From positions 382 to 44,042 of the forward strand of contig JAABRT010000024.1 in assembly GCA_011390805.1 (NCBI GenBank): a stretch of DNA of 43,661 nucleotides, given 5' to 3'. Every line of letters starts with the position of its first letter. Positions within the stretch are counted from its first letter, which is position 1. The position numbers and the translations under genes are program-made. Of the stretch, positions 22,935 through 30,811 are shown piece after piece. The notes under the pieces are model-generated. The model was not told the DNA's origin, searched no databases, and worked only from the letters and a program-made list of their open reading frames with translations. This DNA comes from Gemmatimonas sp. Its GTDB lineage: Bacteria > Gemmatimonadota > Gemmatimonadetes > Gemmatimonadales > Gemmatimonadaceae.

Positions 22935-23381
22935 ATGACCGCACCAACGCTGGCTACTGCTACGTCCGATATCGTCGAGACCGCCATCGCGGCAGGCTCT
23001 TTCACGACTCTGGTCGCGGCCGTTACCGCTGCAGGACTCGTAGACACCCTCAAGGGCACGGGACCGTTTACCGTATTTGCACCATCCGATGATGCATTTG
23101 CCAAGTTGCCCGCCGGCACGGTGGAAGAGCTGGTGAAGCCGGAAAACAAGGATCAACTCGTAGCAATCCTTACCTATCATGTGGTGCCGGGCGCAGTGTT
23201 GTCGAAAGACATTGCCGGCAAGACGCTCAACGTGACCACGGTCAATGGTGCTGACGTGGCCGTTGACGCAACCAATGGTGTGATGGTTGGTGGTGCCACG
23301 GTCGTCACTGCAGACATTGCGACCACCAACGGCGTTATCCACGTGATCGACACCGTGATCATGCCGCCGGCCAAGCAGTAG
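22935..23381 (+). CDS. Fasciclin (FAS1) domain protein
   Basis: 148 residues, essentially one FAS1 domain: [54 protein letters not shown], and the closing [19 protein letters not shown]1 domains mediate adhesion and are nearly always exported, but no signal peptide is present from the ATG at 22935, which has GGGAG eight bases upstream. An upstream extension of the frame (to 22845) is not signal-like either. It is divergent from the FNT channel, with a 6-bp hairpin (22894-22908) in its leader, and it ends at a strong terminator. Confidence 0.9.
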   Translation: MTAPTLATATSDIVETAIAAGSFTTLVAAVTAAGLVDTLKGTGPFTVFAPSDDAFAKLPAGTVEELVKPENKDQLVAILTYHVVPGAVLSKDIAGKTLNVTTVNGADVAVDATNGVMVGGATVVTADIATTNGVIHVIDTVIMPPAKQ

Positions 23382-23431
23382 CATTAATCAGTGCAGGTGA
23401 GGAGGCAGATGATCCCCCCTCACACTGCCTG

Positions 23432-23471
23432 AACGTCGGTTGGGCACACCGTTGCCCAGCCGACGTTTTTT
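23432..23471 (+). terminator. Rho-independent terminator after the FAS1 gene
   Basis: A 15-bp stem (23432-23446 with 23453-23467, one T-G wobble) closes a six-base loop and ends in TTTTTT (23466-23471). It lies 50 bases after the FAS1 stop and makes that gene monocistronic. Confidence 0.92.
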
Positions 23472-23653
23472 GTTTGAGGGCCGCGACGCGCACAATGGCC
23501 ACCAGCTGGCGCGCTTCGGTGCCCGGGGACAGATTTTGCGCAAGCGTCTCACGCACCAGCTCGGCTCACATCCACCTCCCTGTGAAACTGGAAGTCACCT
23601 TGCGAGCGTCTTCCACACGTGACCCTGCACTACTGTTGGCGGTCTGATCATCA

Positions 23654-25192
23654 ATGGAGACCACGCCCCACGAATCGCACTCGGCCCGTGCACTGCGCGA
23701 GAGCCAGCTCAACTTCCAGCACATGGCGGAAAATGTGCCGGGTGCGCTGTTCCAGTACATCCAGTTTCACGACGGGCGCAATCATGTCACGTACATGAGC
23801 CCGCGTTGCCTTGAACTGTGGGAGCTGCCGCCTGAGCAAATCGAACAGGATTCGTCGGTGCTCTGGCAGATGGTGCATCCCGACGACCTGCCGGCGATGG
23901 CCGAGTCGGTGGTGAAGTCGGCGCAGACCATGTCTCCCTGGTATTTCGAATGGCGCATTACAACGCCATCAGGCAAACAGAAATGGCTGCAGGGTTCCGG
24001 GCGCCCGTTGTTTCGCGACGAGGAATCGGTCAAATGGAACTCATTCATTCTTGATGTCACCGAACGTCGTCGTGCCGAAGAAGCAGCGCTACAGTTGCGC
24101 GCACAGCTGCAGCAAGCCGAACAGCTTGAAGCGCTGGGACGTCTGGCCGGTGGAATTGCACACGACGTCAACAACGTGCTCACCGTCGTGATGGGCTTCG
24201 CCGAGTCGGCGCTTGATACCGTACCCGACGATGCACCGGCGCGTGAAGATATTGCCGAGGTGATTTCGGCCGCTGCACGGGCCGCGTCGCTCACCGGACA
24301 GCTGCTCGCGTTTGCGCGGCGTCAGCCTTCTGAACCGATGGTCTTCGATCCTGCCGAACGGCTCGAAGACAGCAGCCTGATGCTGCATCGACTCATTGAT
24401 GGACGCGTCGTTCTGGAATATGACGTCGCACGCGATGTGCCAACGCTGTCCATGGATCCTGCGCAGTTTGATCAGATCATTACCAACCTCATACTGAACG
24501 CACGCGACGCCACCCCTGACGGCGGCGTACTGACCGTGTCGCTGCGTCGCGCAGATGAATGGGTTGAGCTGGCGGTGACCGACCGCGGTGTCGGGATGGA
24601 CGCAGAAACGCAGGCGCGCATCTTCGACCCGTTCTTCAGCACCAAATCGCACATGCGCGGAACCGGCCTCGGGCTGTCCACGGTGCATGGCATCGTGAAT
24701 GCGGTCGGTGGCGATGTGACCGTGCAGAGTCAGCCTGGCGCCGGGTCCACGTTCCGCGTGCGCCTGCCGAGCTCCGGCAGGCCTCCCGCTCCAACACCCG
24801 AATCGGTTGCGAAGACCAGTGCACCGCTACCCCCTCGCATCCTGCTCTGCGACGACGACGCGCAGCTGCGTCGGGTGCTCGAACGTGTACTGCGACGTCA
24901 TGGTGTTGACGTGCGCTCGGCGGACGAACCGTCGGCCGCACTGTTGCTGCTTGAGGGGTGGACGCCGGATCTGTTGCTGACGGATGTCGTCATGGGGGGC
25001 GGGGGCGGAGTCGCACTCGCCAGCGCGCTTCGTGAACGCCTGACCAACCTACCTGTCTTGTTTATTACGGGTTACGTAAACGACGACCTGTCCCGAACGG
25101 AGCTGGAGTCCGGCACAGACGCTGTGTTGCGCAAACCGTTCCGCAACAGCGAACTGCTCGATGCCATTCGCCGCGCGTGGAACGGAGTGTAA
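23654..25192 (+). CDS. PAS hybrid histidine kinase with C-terminal receiver (CckA-like layout)
   Basis: 512 residues. A PAS domain spans about 20-137 (WQMVHPDDLPAM; FILDVTERRRAEE). The HisKA H-box is LGRLAGGIAHDVNNVLTVVM with His170. The catalytic domain has the N-box (QIITNLILNARDATPDGG), G1 (DRGVGM), F-box (IFDPFFSTK) and G2 (GTGLGLS). A receiver follows at 394-510, with acidic pocket DDD 400-402, phospho-Asp444 (LLTDVVM) and the lysine in LRKPF. All catalytic residues are present. No transmembrane segment is seen, so it is soluble. The AHDxNN H-box with a fused receiver is the CckA type, which needs a separate phosphotransferase such as ChpT. It is monocistronic. Confidence 0.92.
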   Translation: METTPHESHSARALRESQLNFQHMAENVPGALFQYIQFHDGRNHVTYMSPRCLELWELPPEQIEQDSSVLWQMVHPDDLPAMAESVVKSAQTMSPWYFEWRITTPSGKQKWLQGSGRPLFRDEESVKWNSFILDVTERRRAEEAALQLRAQLQQAEQLEALGRLAGGIAHDVNNVLTVVMGFAESALDTVPDDAPAREDIAEVISAAARAASLTGQLLAFARRQPSEPMVFDPAERLEDSSLMLHRLIDGRVVLEYDVARDVPTLSMDPAQFDQIITNLILNARDATPDGGVLTVSLRRADEWVELAVTDRGVGMDAETQARIFDPFFSTKSHMRGTGLGLSTVHGIVNAVGGDVTVQSQPGAGSTFRVRLPSSGRPPAPTPESVAKTSAPLPPRILLCDDDAQLRRVLERVLRRHGVDVRSADEPSAALLLLEGWTPDLLLTDVVMGGGGGVALASALRERLTNLPVLFITGYVNDDLSRTELESGTDAVLRKPFRNSELLDAIRRAWNGV

Positions 25193-25210
25193 ATCGTCAG
25201 CGATAGCAGA

Positions 25211-26818
25211 TCAGCGGAACAGTTCGGCCGCCAATCGTTTGTCGTGACCGTACACATCGTCCCGAAACTGCAGTTGCCCTTCGCTGTTCACCCACGAGGT
25301 GAAGTACACGATCAGCACGGGGCGTGGTTCGGTGAGTTCCACCGATGTCTCGCGACCGCTCAGCATGGCAGCTTCGATGCGCTCCGGCGGCCATTCGGCG
25401 TTGTCACGCAAAAGGTATTCGGCCAGATCACGAGGTTCGCTCAGCCGGATACATCCGTGACTGAACGCGCGCTGCTCCCGCTCAAAAAGCGATTGCGCCG
25501 GCGTGTCATGCATGTAAATGCGGTAGCTGTTCGGAAACATGAACTTCACTCGACCAAGCGCATTGTTGGGTCCGGGGCGCTGTCTGATCACGGGCAGCGA
25601 TGGCGTTCCGCCAATGATCTCCATGTTGTTCTTGCGCAAGTACGCGGGATCACGGGCAATCGCCGGCAGAATCTCATTGCGCGTGATGCTCTGCGGTACA
25701 GTCCACGTGGGACTCATCACCACCGTTTGCAGCGTTGATGAAAAAATCACGGTGTTTGTTGCATCTTTTCCAACCACGATGCGCATGTTCATGATCTCGC
25801 GGTCGTCTTCAAACACCATGAGCCGGAAATCCGGAATATTGACCAACAGCGCGTTGGGTGGTTGCTGCTCAGGTACCCAACGCAGGCGCTCCATATTCAC
25901 CAGCATTGTGCGTAATCGGGTGGCGGGCGACACGTTGAGTGCGCGCAGGAACGCCGGGCCCATCACGCCGTCCGGTGCAATACCATGTCGCGATTGGAAC
26001 GACTGCACCGACCGCAGCAACGCGCTATCCACGACCATCGTACTGTCTGCCACCTGCAGGTCGCCCAACTGCTGCAACCGTTCGCGGATGGAAGGCAAGA
26101 CGGTGGCTGTGTCTCCCAACGTGATGCTGCGCGTTCCCGGCGGCAGTGCGAGCTGCGGCCACGGAACTTCGGAAAGCGGACGCAGTTGGCGTACGGCATC
26201 ACGCAACAACAGATACTGAGGATGCATCGGCTCGTAGGCAGCCAGATCCATCGTGCCTGCAGCCAGCGAGTCCATGAACCGGCCGATATCCTTTTTGGCG
26301 CGCGGAATGAACCAGTCAAGCTCGCGTGGATCACCGCCAAAATGCCCGTTGTAGTTGCGTTCGGCGAAGCGGAAAAACTCTGCCGTGAGTCGCAACTCAA
26401 CGCCAGCGGCACAGCTATCGCAAATGGGCCTGCGCATTGAGTCGCTGAACGCCGACAGTTCGCCAAGCGCGATGAACGCATTGGCCAACTCGGTAAGCGA
26501 GTCGCGCACAAACCATGCATACTGCATGTTGCGGCGTGCGTAAAACTCCAGCATGCGCGTAGAGTCGGACCGAAAGTCCGGATAGCGCTCAAAGAAGGCG
26601 TTCAGTGCGGTTGAGTCGACATAGCGCGCACTGTATGGTTCCGCCGTTTCAAAGACTGCGGAAATGATCGCTGCCTGCTCGGTGCGCTCTATGGGCGCAT
26701 TATCTTGCACACAGCCAATGGCAAGAACCGGCGCGAACAGTGCCACCAACATGCTCCGCCATGTTCTGCATTTCACTGACTGTCCTGCCTCGCGCTGCAC
26801 TGTCCGCCGTTGCTTCAC
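25211..26818 (-). CDS. L,D-transpeptidase, YcbB/LdtD type, probable lipoprotein
   Basis: 535 residues. A lipobox-like LAIGC places Cys36 after a hydrophobic stretch. The N-terminal half is helical, typical of the YcbB scaffold. A peptidoglycan-binding-like segment (LLRSVQSFQSRHGIAPDG; VMGPAFLRALN) precedes the YkuD catalytic domain, with HDTPAQSLFEREQRAFSHG and the nucleophile Cys in SHGCIRLSEP. Such enzymes make 3-3 crosslinks in peptidoglycan or attach proteins to it. Alternative start: a GTG at codon 15. It lies 34 bases downstream of a second, different L,D-transpeptidase-like gene on the same strand, so the two are likely co-expressed. Confidence 0.92.
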   Translation of the reverse strand: MKQRRTVQREAGQSVKCRTWRSMLVALFAPVLAIGCVQDNAPIERTEQAAIISAVFETAEPYSARYVDSTALNAFFERYPDFRSDSTRMLEFYARRNMQYAWFVRDSLTELANAFIALGELSAFSDSMRRPICDSCAAGVELRLTAEFFRFAERNYNGHFGGDPRELDWFIPRAKKDIGRFMDSLAAGTMDLAAYEPMHPQYLLLRDAVRQLRPLSEVPWPQLALPPGTRSITLGDTATVLPSIRERLQQLGDLQVADSTMVVDSALLRSVQSFQSRHGIAPDGVMGPAFLRALNVSPATRLRTMLVNMERLRWVPEQQPPNALLVNIPDFRLMVFEDDREIMNMRIVVGKDATNTVIFSSTLQTVVMSPTWTVPQSITRNEILPAIARDPAYLRKNNMEIIGGTPSLPVIRQRPGPNNALGRVKFMFPNSYRIYMHDTPAQSLFEREQRAFSHGCIRLSEPRDLAEYLLRDNAEWPPERIEAAMLSGRETSVELTEPRPVLIVYFTSWVNSEGQLQFRDDVYGHDKRLAAELFR

Positions 26819-26852
26819 TGTCGTTCCTCCGTAGCGTGGCAGCGCGACCTCT

Positions 26853-27515
26853 TCACACTCCGTGTATAAAGAGCAGTCCGCCGTTGGCCAGCGCGTTAAT
26901 CACGATGGCCATATCGGCGCGCGGTACAGCCGGACATCCCCAACTCCGGCCCAGCCGCCCTGTCTGCGCGATGAAACGTGCGCTGACGTAATCCGCACCG
27001 TGAATGATGATCTCGCGCGCCCGCGCCTGATCATTAACTCCAACATCGAGACCTTGCAGCAACAGCGCTGGTCCATGCTTCGGGCTTCTGATTTCTTCGC
27101 CCACCCGATACAGCCCGAGACTCGTTTGATGCGACTCGTGCCGGTTGCTGAACGACTCCGCCATCAATCCGCCTGATCCCTGACCGTGCGCCACATAGGT
27201 CTGCAGCACCACATCCTGCGATGCCAGGTCGATCAGCACCAGACGGCGGGCCGTGCTCGGTTGCGACATGTCGGCAATCGCCAGGGTGCCGCTATCAGCC
27301 GACATCCCGCGTGACGCGATGCTTGCATACGCTGCACCGAATACCTCCGGAGCGATGATACCCCCGAGCCGTGCATTGTGATACAACAGATCGGCAGGAT
27401 CAGCAGCTACATGCCCTGCCCCTGTCGCGATCAATTTGTGCTCGGCCCGGGAATCCGCGGCGTCGGGATGTGCCAGCGCGACAAACAGCCAAAGCAGCAC
27501 AAGTGGTGAAATCAT
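26853..27515 (-). CDS. L,D-transpeptidase catalytic-domain family protein (YkuD_2 type)
   Basis: 220 residues from ATG 27515. A signal peptide spans about 1-20. The catalytic half carries SKHG-like and HGADYVSARFIAQTG, then LGRSWGCPAVPRADM, with the Cys of SWGCPAV as presumed nucleophile, and an upstream His in IIIHG. This arrangement matches the murein L,D-transpeptidase catalytic family PF13645, distinct from YcbB. It probably trims or crosslinks peptidoglycan in the periplasm. The frame is open to 27611, but that extension lacks a signal sequence; no good Shine-Dalgarno decides the start. Upstream gene of a two-gene wall-remodelling unit. Confidence 0.85.
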   Translation of the reverse strand: MISPLVLLWLFVALAHPDAADSRAEHKLIATGAGHVAADPADLLYHNARLGGIIAPEVFGAAYASIASRGMSADSGTLAIADMSQPSTARRLVLIDLASQDVVLQTYVAHGQGSGGLMAESFSNRHESHQTSLGLYRVGEEIRSPKHGPALLLQGLDVGVNDQARAREIIIHGADYVSARFIAQTGRLGRSWGCPAVPRADMAIVINALANGGLLFIHGV

Positions 27516-27676
27516 GTGGTGATTTTTTGCGTAGACGGGAATCGCTTCCCGGTTTGACGGTCGATGCGCTGGCGGAGCCGGCGGCGCGATGTACTGGGGG
27601 AGCATAACCACCCCGGAAGGCTATTACCCACAAGGAGCAGATTCCCTCCCCCGTAACGAGCAGCGGTCGGCTGATC

Positions 27677-28933
27677 CTACGGGGTGGGCGAAACCGTCAA
27701 TCGGGACTCCGCCCATGTGACGGCCGCCACATACACCTCGCCCAGCGGAGCCGAGTTCTCCGCGCTCATCTCGGTAACCGCGTCCCACGCCGCGTGCTCG
27801 TAGGCCTCCACAAGCGACAGCACTGACGCGTGCGGGCCCACACCGTGCAGCAACGCGTCGCGCACATCGGCACTCACCGGCAGGCGACTCAACACGTCGA
27901 TCATCGGCAGTCCGAGCAGAATATCAAATCGCGACAACAGTCCAACCAGAAAACGGGCCGCCGGATCGCCGCTACCCATGTTGGCCGTCACCAACTCGCA
28001 GAAACGCGCGCGCACCAGCGCGTGTTTTACCGCTTCGTGCGCAATCGGATTGCGCGATGCCACACCCGAGACGAGCAGAATCAATAACCACCGCGAAAGT
28101 GCGGCCCGGCCAAGCAACTGCACAGCGTAGGGAATCGACTCCACGTTGCGAAAGCCCAGACTGGCCGAGTTCACAATGCGCAGCAATGCGTACGACAGCG
28201 ATGGATGCGACCCGAACGCTTCGTCCAACGCCCGTTCACTTACTTCAGGATCACTGAGCAGCTGCAACAGGTTGGCAATGGTGACCTGCTGCAGGGAAAG
28301 CGCACGACCACCCAGCGTTTCCGGGCGGCTGAAGTAATAACCCTGAAACAAGCTGAAGCCGAGCTTCGCACAGAGCGTGCGCATGGAACCGGTTTCCACG
28401 CGTTCAGCCAGCAGCCGCAAATGGGGATAGCGACGCAGCGGTGCGATAAACGTGGCCAGGCTTTCGGCGTCATGACCAAGCACATCCACCTTTACGATCT
28501 GCGCAATCTCCAACAGTGGAGCCCACGACGCTTTCCCCTCAAAATCGTCGAGCGCGATGGTGTACCCCTCGCGTACGGCGCGCTTGCACGCGTCAACCAC
28601 GGTCTGATCGGGACGGATGGTCTCGAGCAGCTCCAGCACCACTTCCTTGGGATCGAAGACGCGATACAGGTCTCCCACCAGATGCTCGCGCCCGATGTTC
28701 ACCCACGCCGGTGCGCCGGCGGTGAGGCGGTCCATACCAATGGATACGATCGCGTGCAGGGCCGTGTCGCTGCACATGGCGTCCACCGAGAAACCGGTAG
28801 CCGCCGTAGAGACAGACGTAGCCCGAAACAACAGTTCGTACGCCACGCACCGATTGCCGAGATCAAAGATCGGCTGTCGGGCGAGACACACGTCCTGGGC
28901 AGTTGGCGGAGGCGCTGGAGTGAATGAGGCCAT
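27677..28933 (-). CDS. EAL-HDOD signalling protein with degenerate EAL motif
   Basis: 418 residues from ATG 28933 (frame open to 29014). Residues about 13-215 are an EAL-like domain: DVCLARQPIFDLGNRCVAYE, then ELLFRA where EAL would be, VVLELLETI, ALDDFEGKASW, and LFQGYYFSRPE. Residues about 220-410 are an HDOD domain (LSYALLRIVNSASLGF). This is the YuxH-like EAL-HDOD architecture, in which the phosphodiesterase residues are eroded, so c-di-GMP hydrolysis is unlikely and a regulatory or scaffold role is more probable. It is divergent from the glycine-zipper lipoprotein gene. The start is uncertain, as no Shine-Dalgarno is seen. Confidence 0.88.
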   Translation of the reverse strand: MASFTPAPPPTAQDVCLARQPIFDLGNRCVAYELLFRATSVSTAATGFSVDAMCSDTALHAIVSIGMDRLTAGAPAWVNIGREHLVGDLYRVFDPKEVVLELLETIRPDQTVVDACKRAVREGYTIALDDFEGKASWAPLLEIAQIVKVDVLGHDAESLATFIAPLRRYPHLRLLAERVETGSMRTLCAKLGFSLFQGYYFSRPETLGGRALSLQQVTIANLLQLLSDPEVSERALDEAFGSHPSLSYALLRIVNSASLGFRNVESIPYAVQLLGRAALSRWLLILLVSGVASRNPIAHEAVKHALVRARFCELVTANMGSGDPAARFLVGLLSRFDILLGLPMIDVLSRLPVSADVRDALLHGVGPHASVLSLVEAYEHAAWDAVTEMSAENSAPLGEVYVAAVTWAESRLTVSPTP

Positions 28934-29048
28934 GCGAGCGTGAGCGCCGCGCAAGCGCGACGGAACCGGAAGACAGGAATTGCGTAATGGGGCAAGGCGC
29001 CGTGCAACAGTCATCGTCGCGGCCTGACCTCTTTGAGAGTATCGTCAC

Positions 29049-30026
29049 ATGATGTCCGAATCCTCTGTTTTTTCTCGCGCGCCGCGCTTTGTTCGCCACC
29101 TGACGGTCTTCGCGGCACTCGGCTTGGCTGTCTTCGCCGGCACCGGTTGCGGCAGCGGAGATGAAGCGCCGGTGCTCGATGAAAGTCTGTCACGCGATCT
29201 AAGCCTGGCCAGCGCAGGCAGTTCCACCGATCCCATTGCGTTCGGAGACACGGCGGCGTCGGGTGAACCGGAATCTTCGGACGCGCCAGCCCCGGAGCCA
29301 GAGCGGGCTGTCACCGCCCCGAGACCATCGCCCGCCGCGCCACCTCGTCCGGCACCGGCGCCTGCACAGGCACCTGCACCGCGTCAGGCGCCGCGTCCTG
29401 AGCGAGTACCCGAGCCCCAGCCGGTTCCTGTTGAAGCACAGCCCGCCCCTGCTCCCGCGCCCACACCGGTTGCAGCCCCGGAGCCTGCACCCGCACCGGC
29501 TGCAGCGCCTGCCCGCCGCGCGCTGCTGGGCGCCGGGGCCGCGTTGGTTGGCACCACCGGTGGCGAAATCTGCACCACCAGCAATCGCCCCGGAGACCGG
29601 GTGGTCATGCGACTGACGTCGGCAGTTACCGGACCCGATGGCGGTCGGCTGGAGGCCGGAACACCGGTGCTGCTGGAGCTCGCATCTACGGACTCCGGAC
29701 TCGTGTTCAAAGTGAAAGGCGTTTCTATTGAAGGCGAGCTGTATCCGGTGGCCGCGACCGCGTCCATTGAAAGCGAAATGCAAGGGTCTCGAATGGCGTC
29801 AGGAAGCGACAAAAAGAAAATCATCGGTGGCGCGATCGCCGGTGCGATTCTCGGCCAGGTGCTGGGCAGAGACACCAGGTCAACGGTGATCGGTGCTGCC
29901 GGTGGTGCCGCGGCAGGCACGATTGCGGCGCGCCGCAGCGGCAGCACAGAACAGTGTCTACCCGCCGGCGGCACCATTCGTGTGGTGCTCTCGGAACCAC
30001 TCATGGTTACCGGATCGGGCTTGTGA
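29049..30026 (+). CDS. Envelope protein with Pro/Ala linker and glycine-zipper domain
   Basis: 325 residues. Residues 1-34 resemble a lipoprotein signal (hydrophobic core, then GTGC), though position -3 is not the usual Leu, so lipidation is uncertain. Residues 75-155 are a Pro/Ala/Glu-rich spacer (PAPAPA repeats) like the TonB rod that spans the periplasm. Residues 160-255 are a beta-rich domain of unknown family. Residues 257-297 are a glycine zipper (KIIGGAIAGAILGQVLGRD, then VIGAAGGAAAGTIAARR) of the kind that inserts into membranes, and a strand-forming tail follows. The stop overlaps the ABC ATPase GTG, tying it to the exporter downstream. Confidence 0.7.
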   Translation: MMSESSVFSRAPRFVRHLTVFAALGLAVFAGTGCGSGDEAPVLDESLSRDLSLASAGSSTDPIAFGDTAASGEPESSDAPAPEPERAVTAPRPSPAAPPRPAPAPAQAPAPRQAPRPERVPEPQPVPVEAQPAPAPAPTPVAAPEPAPAPAAAPARRALLGAGAALVGTTGGEICTTSNRPGDRVVMRLTSAVTGPDGGRLEAGTPVLLELASTDSGLVFKVKGVSIEGELYPVAATASIESEMQGSRMASGSDKKKIIGGAIAGAILGQVLGRDTRSTVIGAAGGAAAGTIAARRSGSTEQCLPAGGTIRVVLSEPLMVTGSGL

Positions 30027-30811
30027 TCGAAGTATCCGGCTACAGCAAACTGTACGGTGATTTTCGCGCGGTTCAGGATCTGTCGTTTCGCGTAGAACCC
30101 GGTGATGTGCTCGGTCTTGTTGGCCCCAATGGCGCCGGCAAAACGAGTACGCTGCGCGCGCTTGCCGGCATTCTGCAGCCTACCAGCGGTACGATTCACA
30201 TCAATGGCATTGATCTGGTCAACGATCCGGTACGTGCCAAACAGCAGCTGGCGTTTATTCCCGACGAACCACAGCTGTTTGAGTACCTCACGGTAACAGA
30301 ACATCTCAAGTTCATGGGCCGACTGTACGGCGTGCGCGATACCGATGCCCGTATCGGTCCGCTGCTCGCCGAACTGGAGCTCGATGCAAAACATGATGCG
30401 CTGCCCACCGAGCTTTCGCGCGGCATGAAGCAGAAACTCGCCATCGCCTGCGGCTTGCTGCACGACCCCGTTGCACTGATGCTCGACGAACCACTCACCG
30501 GATTGGACCCGGTGGGCATCCGGCGCATGAAGGTGACCATCGCGGAGCGCGCGCGCGCGGGTGCAGCAGTGATTCTCAGCTCGCACCTGCTGCATCTGGT
30601 CGAAGAACTCTGCACGCGCCTGCTGGTGATTCGAAACGGCCGTCGCGTAGCGTACGGCACGATCGCGGAGATTGTCGCGGCCAATCCGTCGTTGCAGGGG
30701 CTCTCGCTCGAAGAGATGTTCATTGCCCTTACCGGCACCGATCCGCACGCGGCCGAGCCGTCATCGGGTGCGGTGCTCTCCACAAACACAGCCGACATAC
30801 CTGCCGCGTGA
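30023..30811 (+). CDS. ABC transporter ATP-binding protein
   Basis: 262 residues with a GTG start inside the preceding stop (GTGA). Walker A GPNGAGKTST, the signature LSRGMKQKLAIA and Walker B ALMLDEPLTGLDP are all intact, with a downstream H-switch SSHLLHLVEELC. The type is the export/efflux ATPase class (two-subunit ABC-2-like systems). The substrate is unknown. The permease gene starts four bases before its stop, again as an overlapping GTGA, so the glycine-zipper protein, ATPase and permease are one translationally coupled unit. The longer frame from 29954 overlaps the upstream gene and is rejected. Confidence 0.94.
   Translation: MIEVSGYSKLYGDFRAVQDLSFRVEPGDVLGLVGPNGAGKTSTLRALAGILQPTSGTIHINGIDLVNDPVRAKQQLAFIPDEPQLFEYLTVTEHLKFMGRLYGVRDTDARIGPLLAELELDAKHDALPTELSRGMKQKLAIACGLLHDPVALMLDEPLTGLDPVGIRRMKVTIAERARAGAAVILSSHLLHLVEELCTRLLVIRNGRRVAYGTIAEIVAANPSLQGLSLEEMFIALTGTDPHAAEPSSGAVLSTNTADIPAA

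Noticed and set aside
29310-29520. DNA repeat array in Pro/Ala codons
   Set aside because: It is an irregular PAPA-coding stretch of the envelope protein, not a nucleotide repeat with a fixed unit.
29384-30748. 454-residue minus-strand frame opposite the glycine-zipper and ABC genes
   Set aside because: Spans two well-supported plus-strand genes and has no recognisable domain; a GC-driven shadow.
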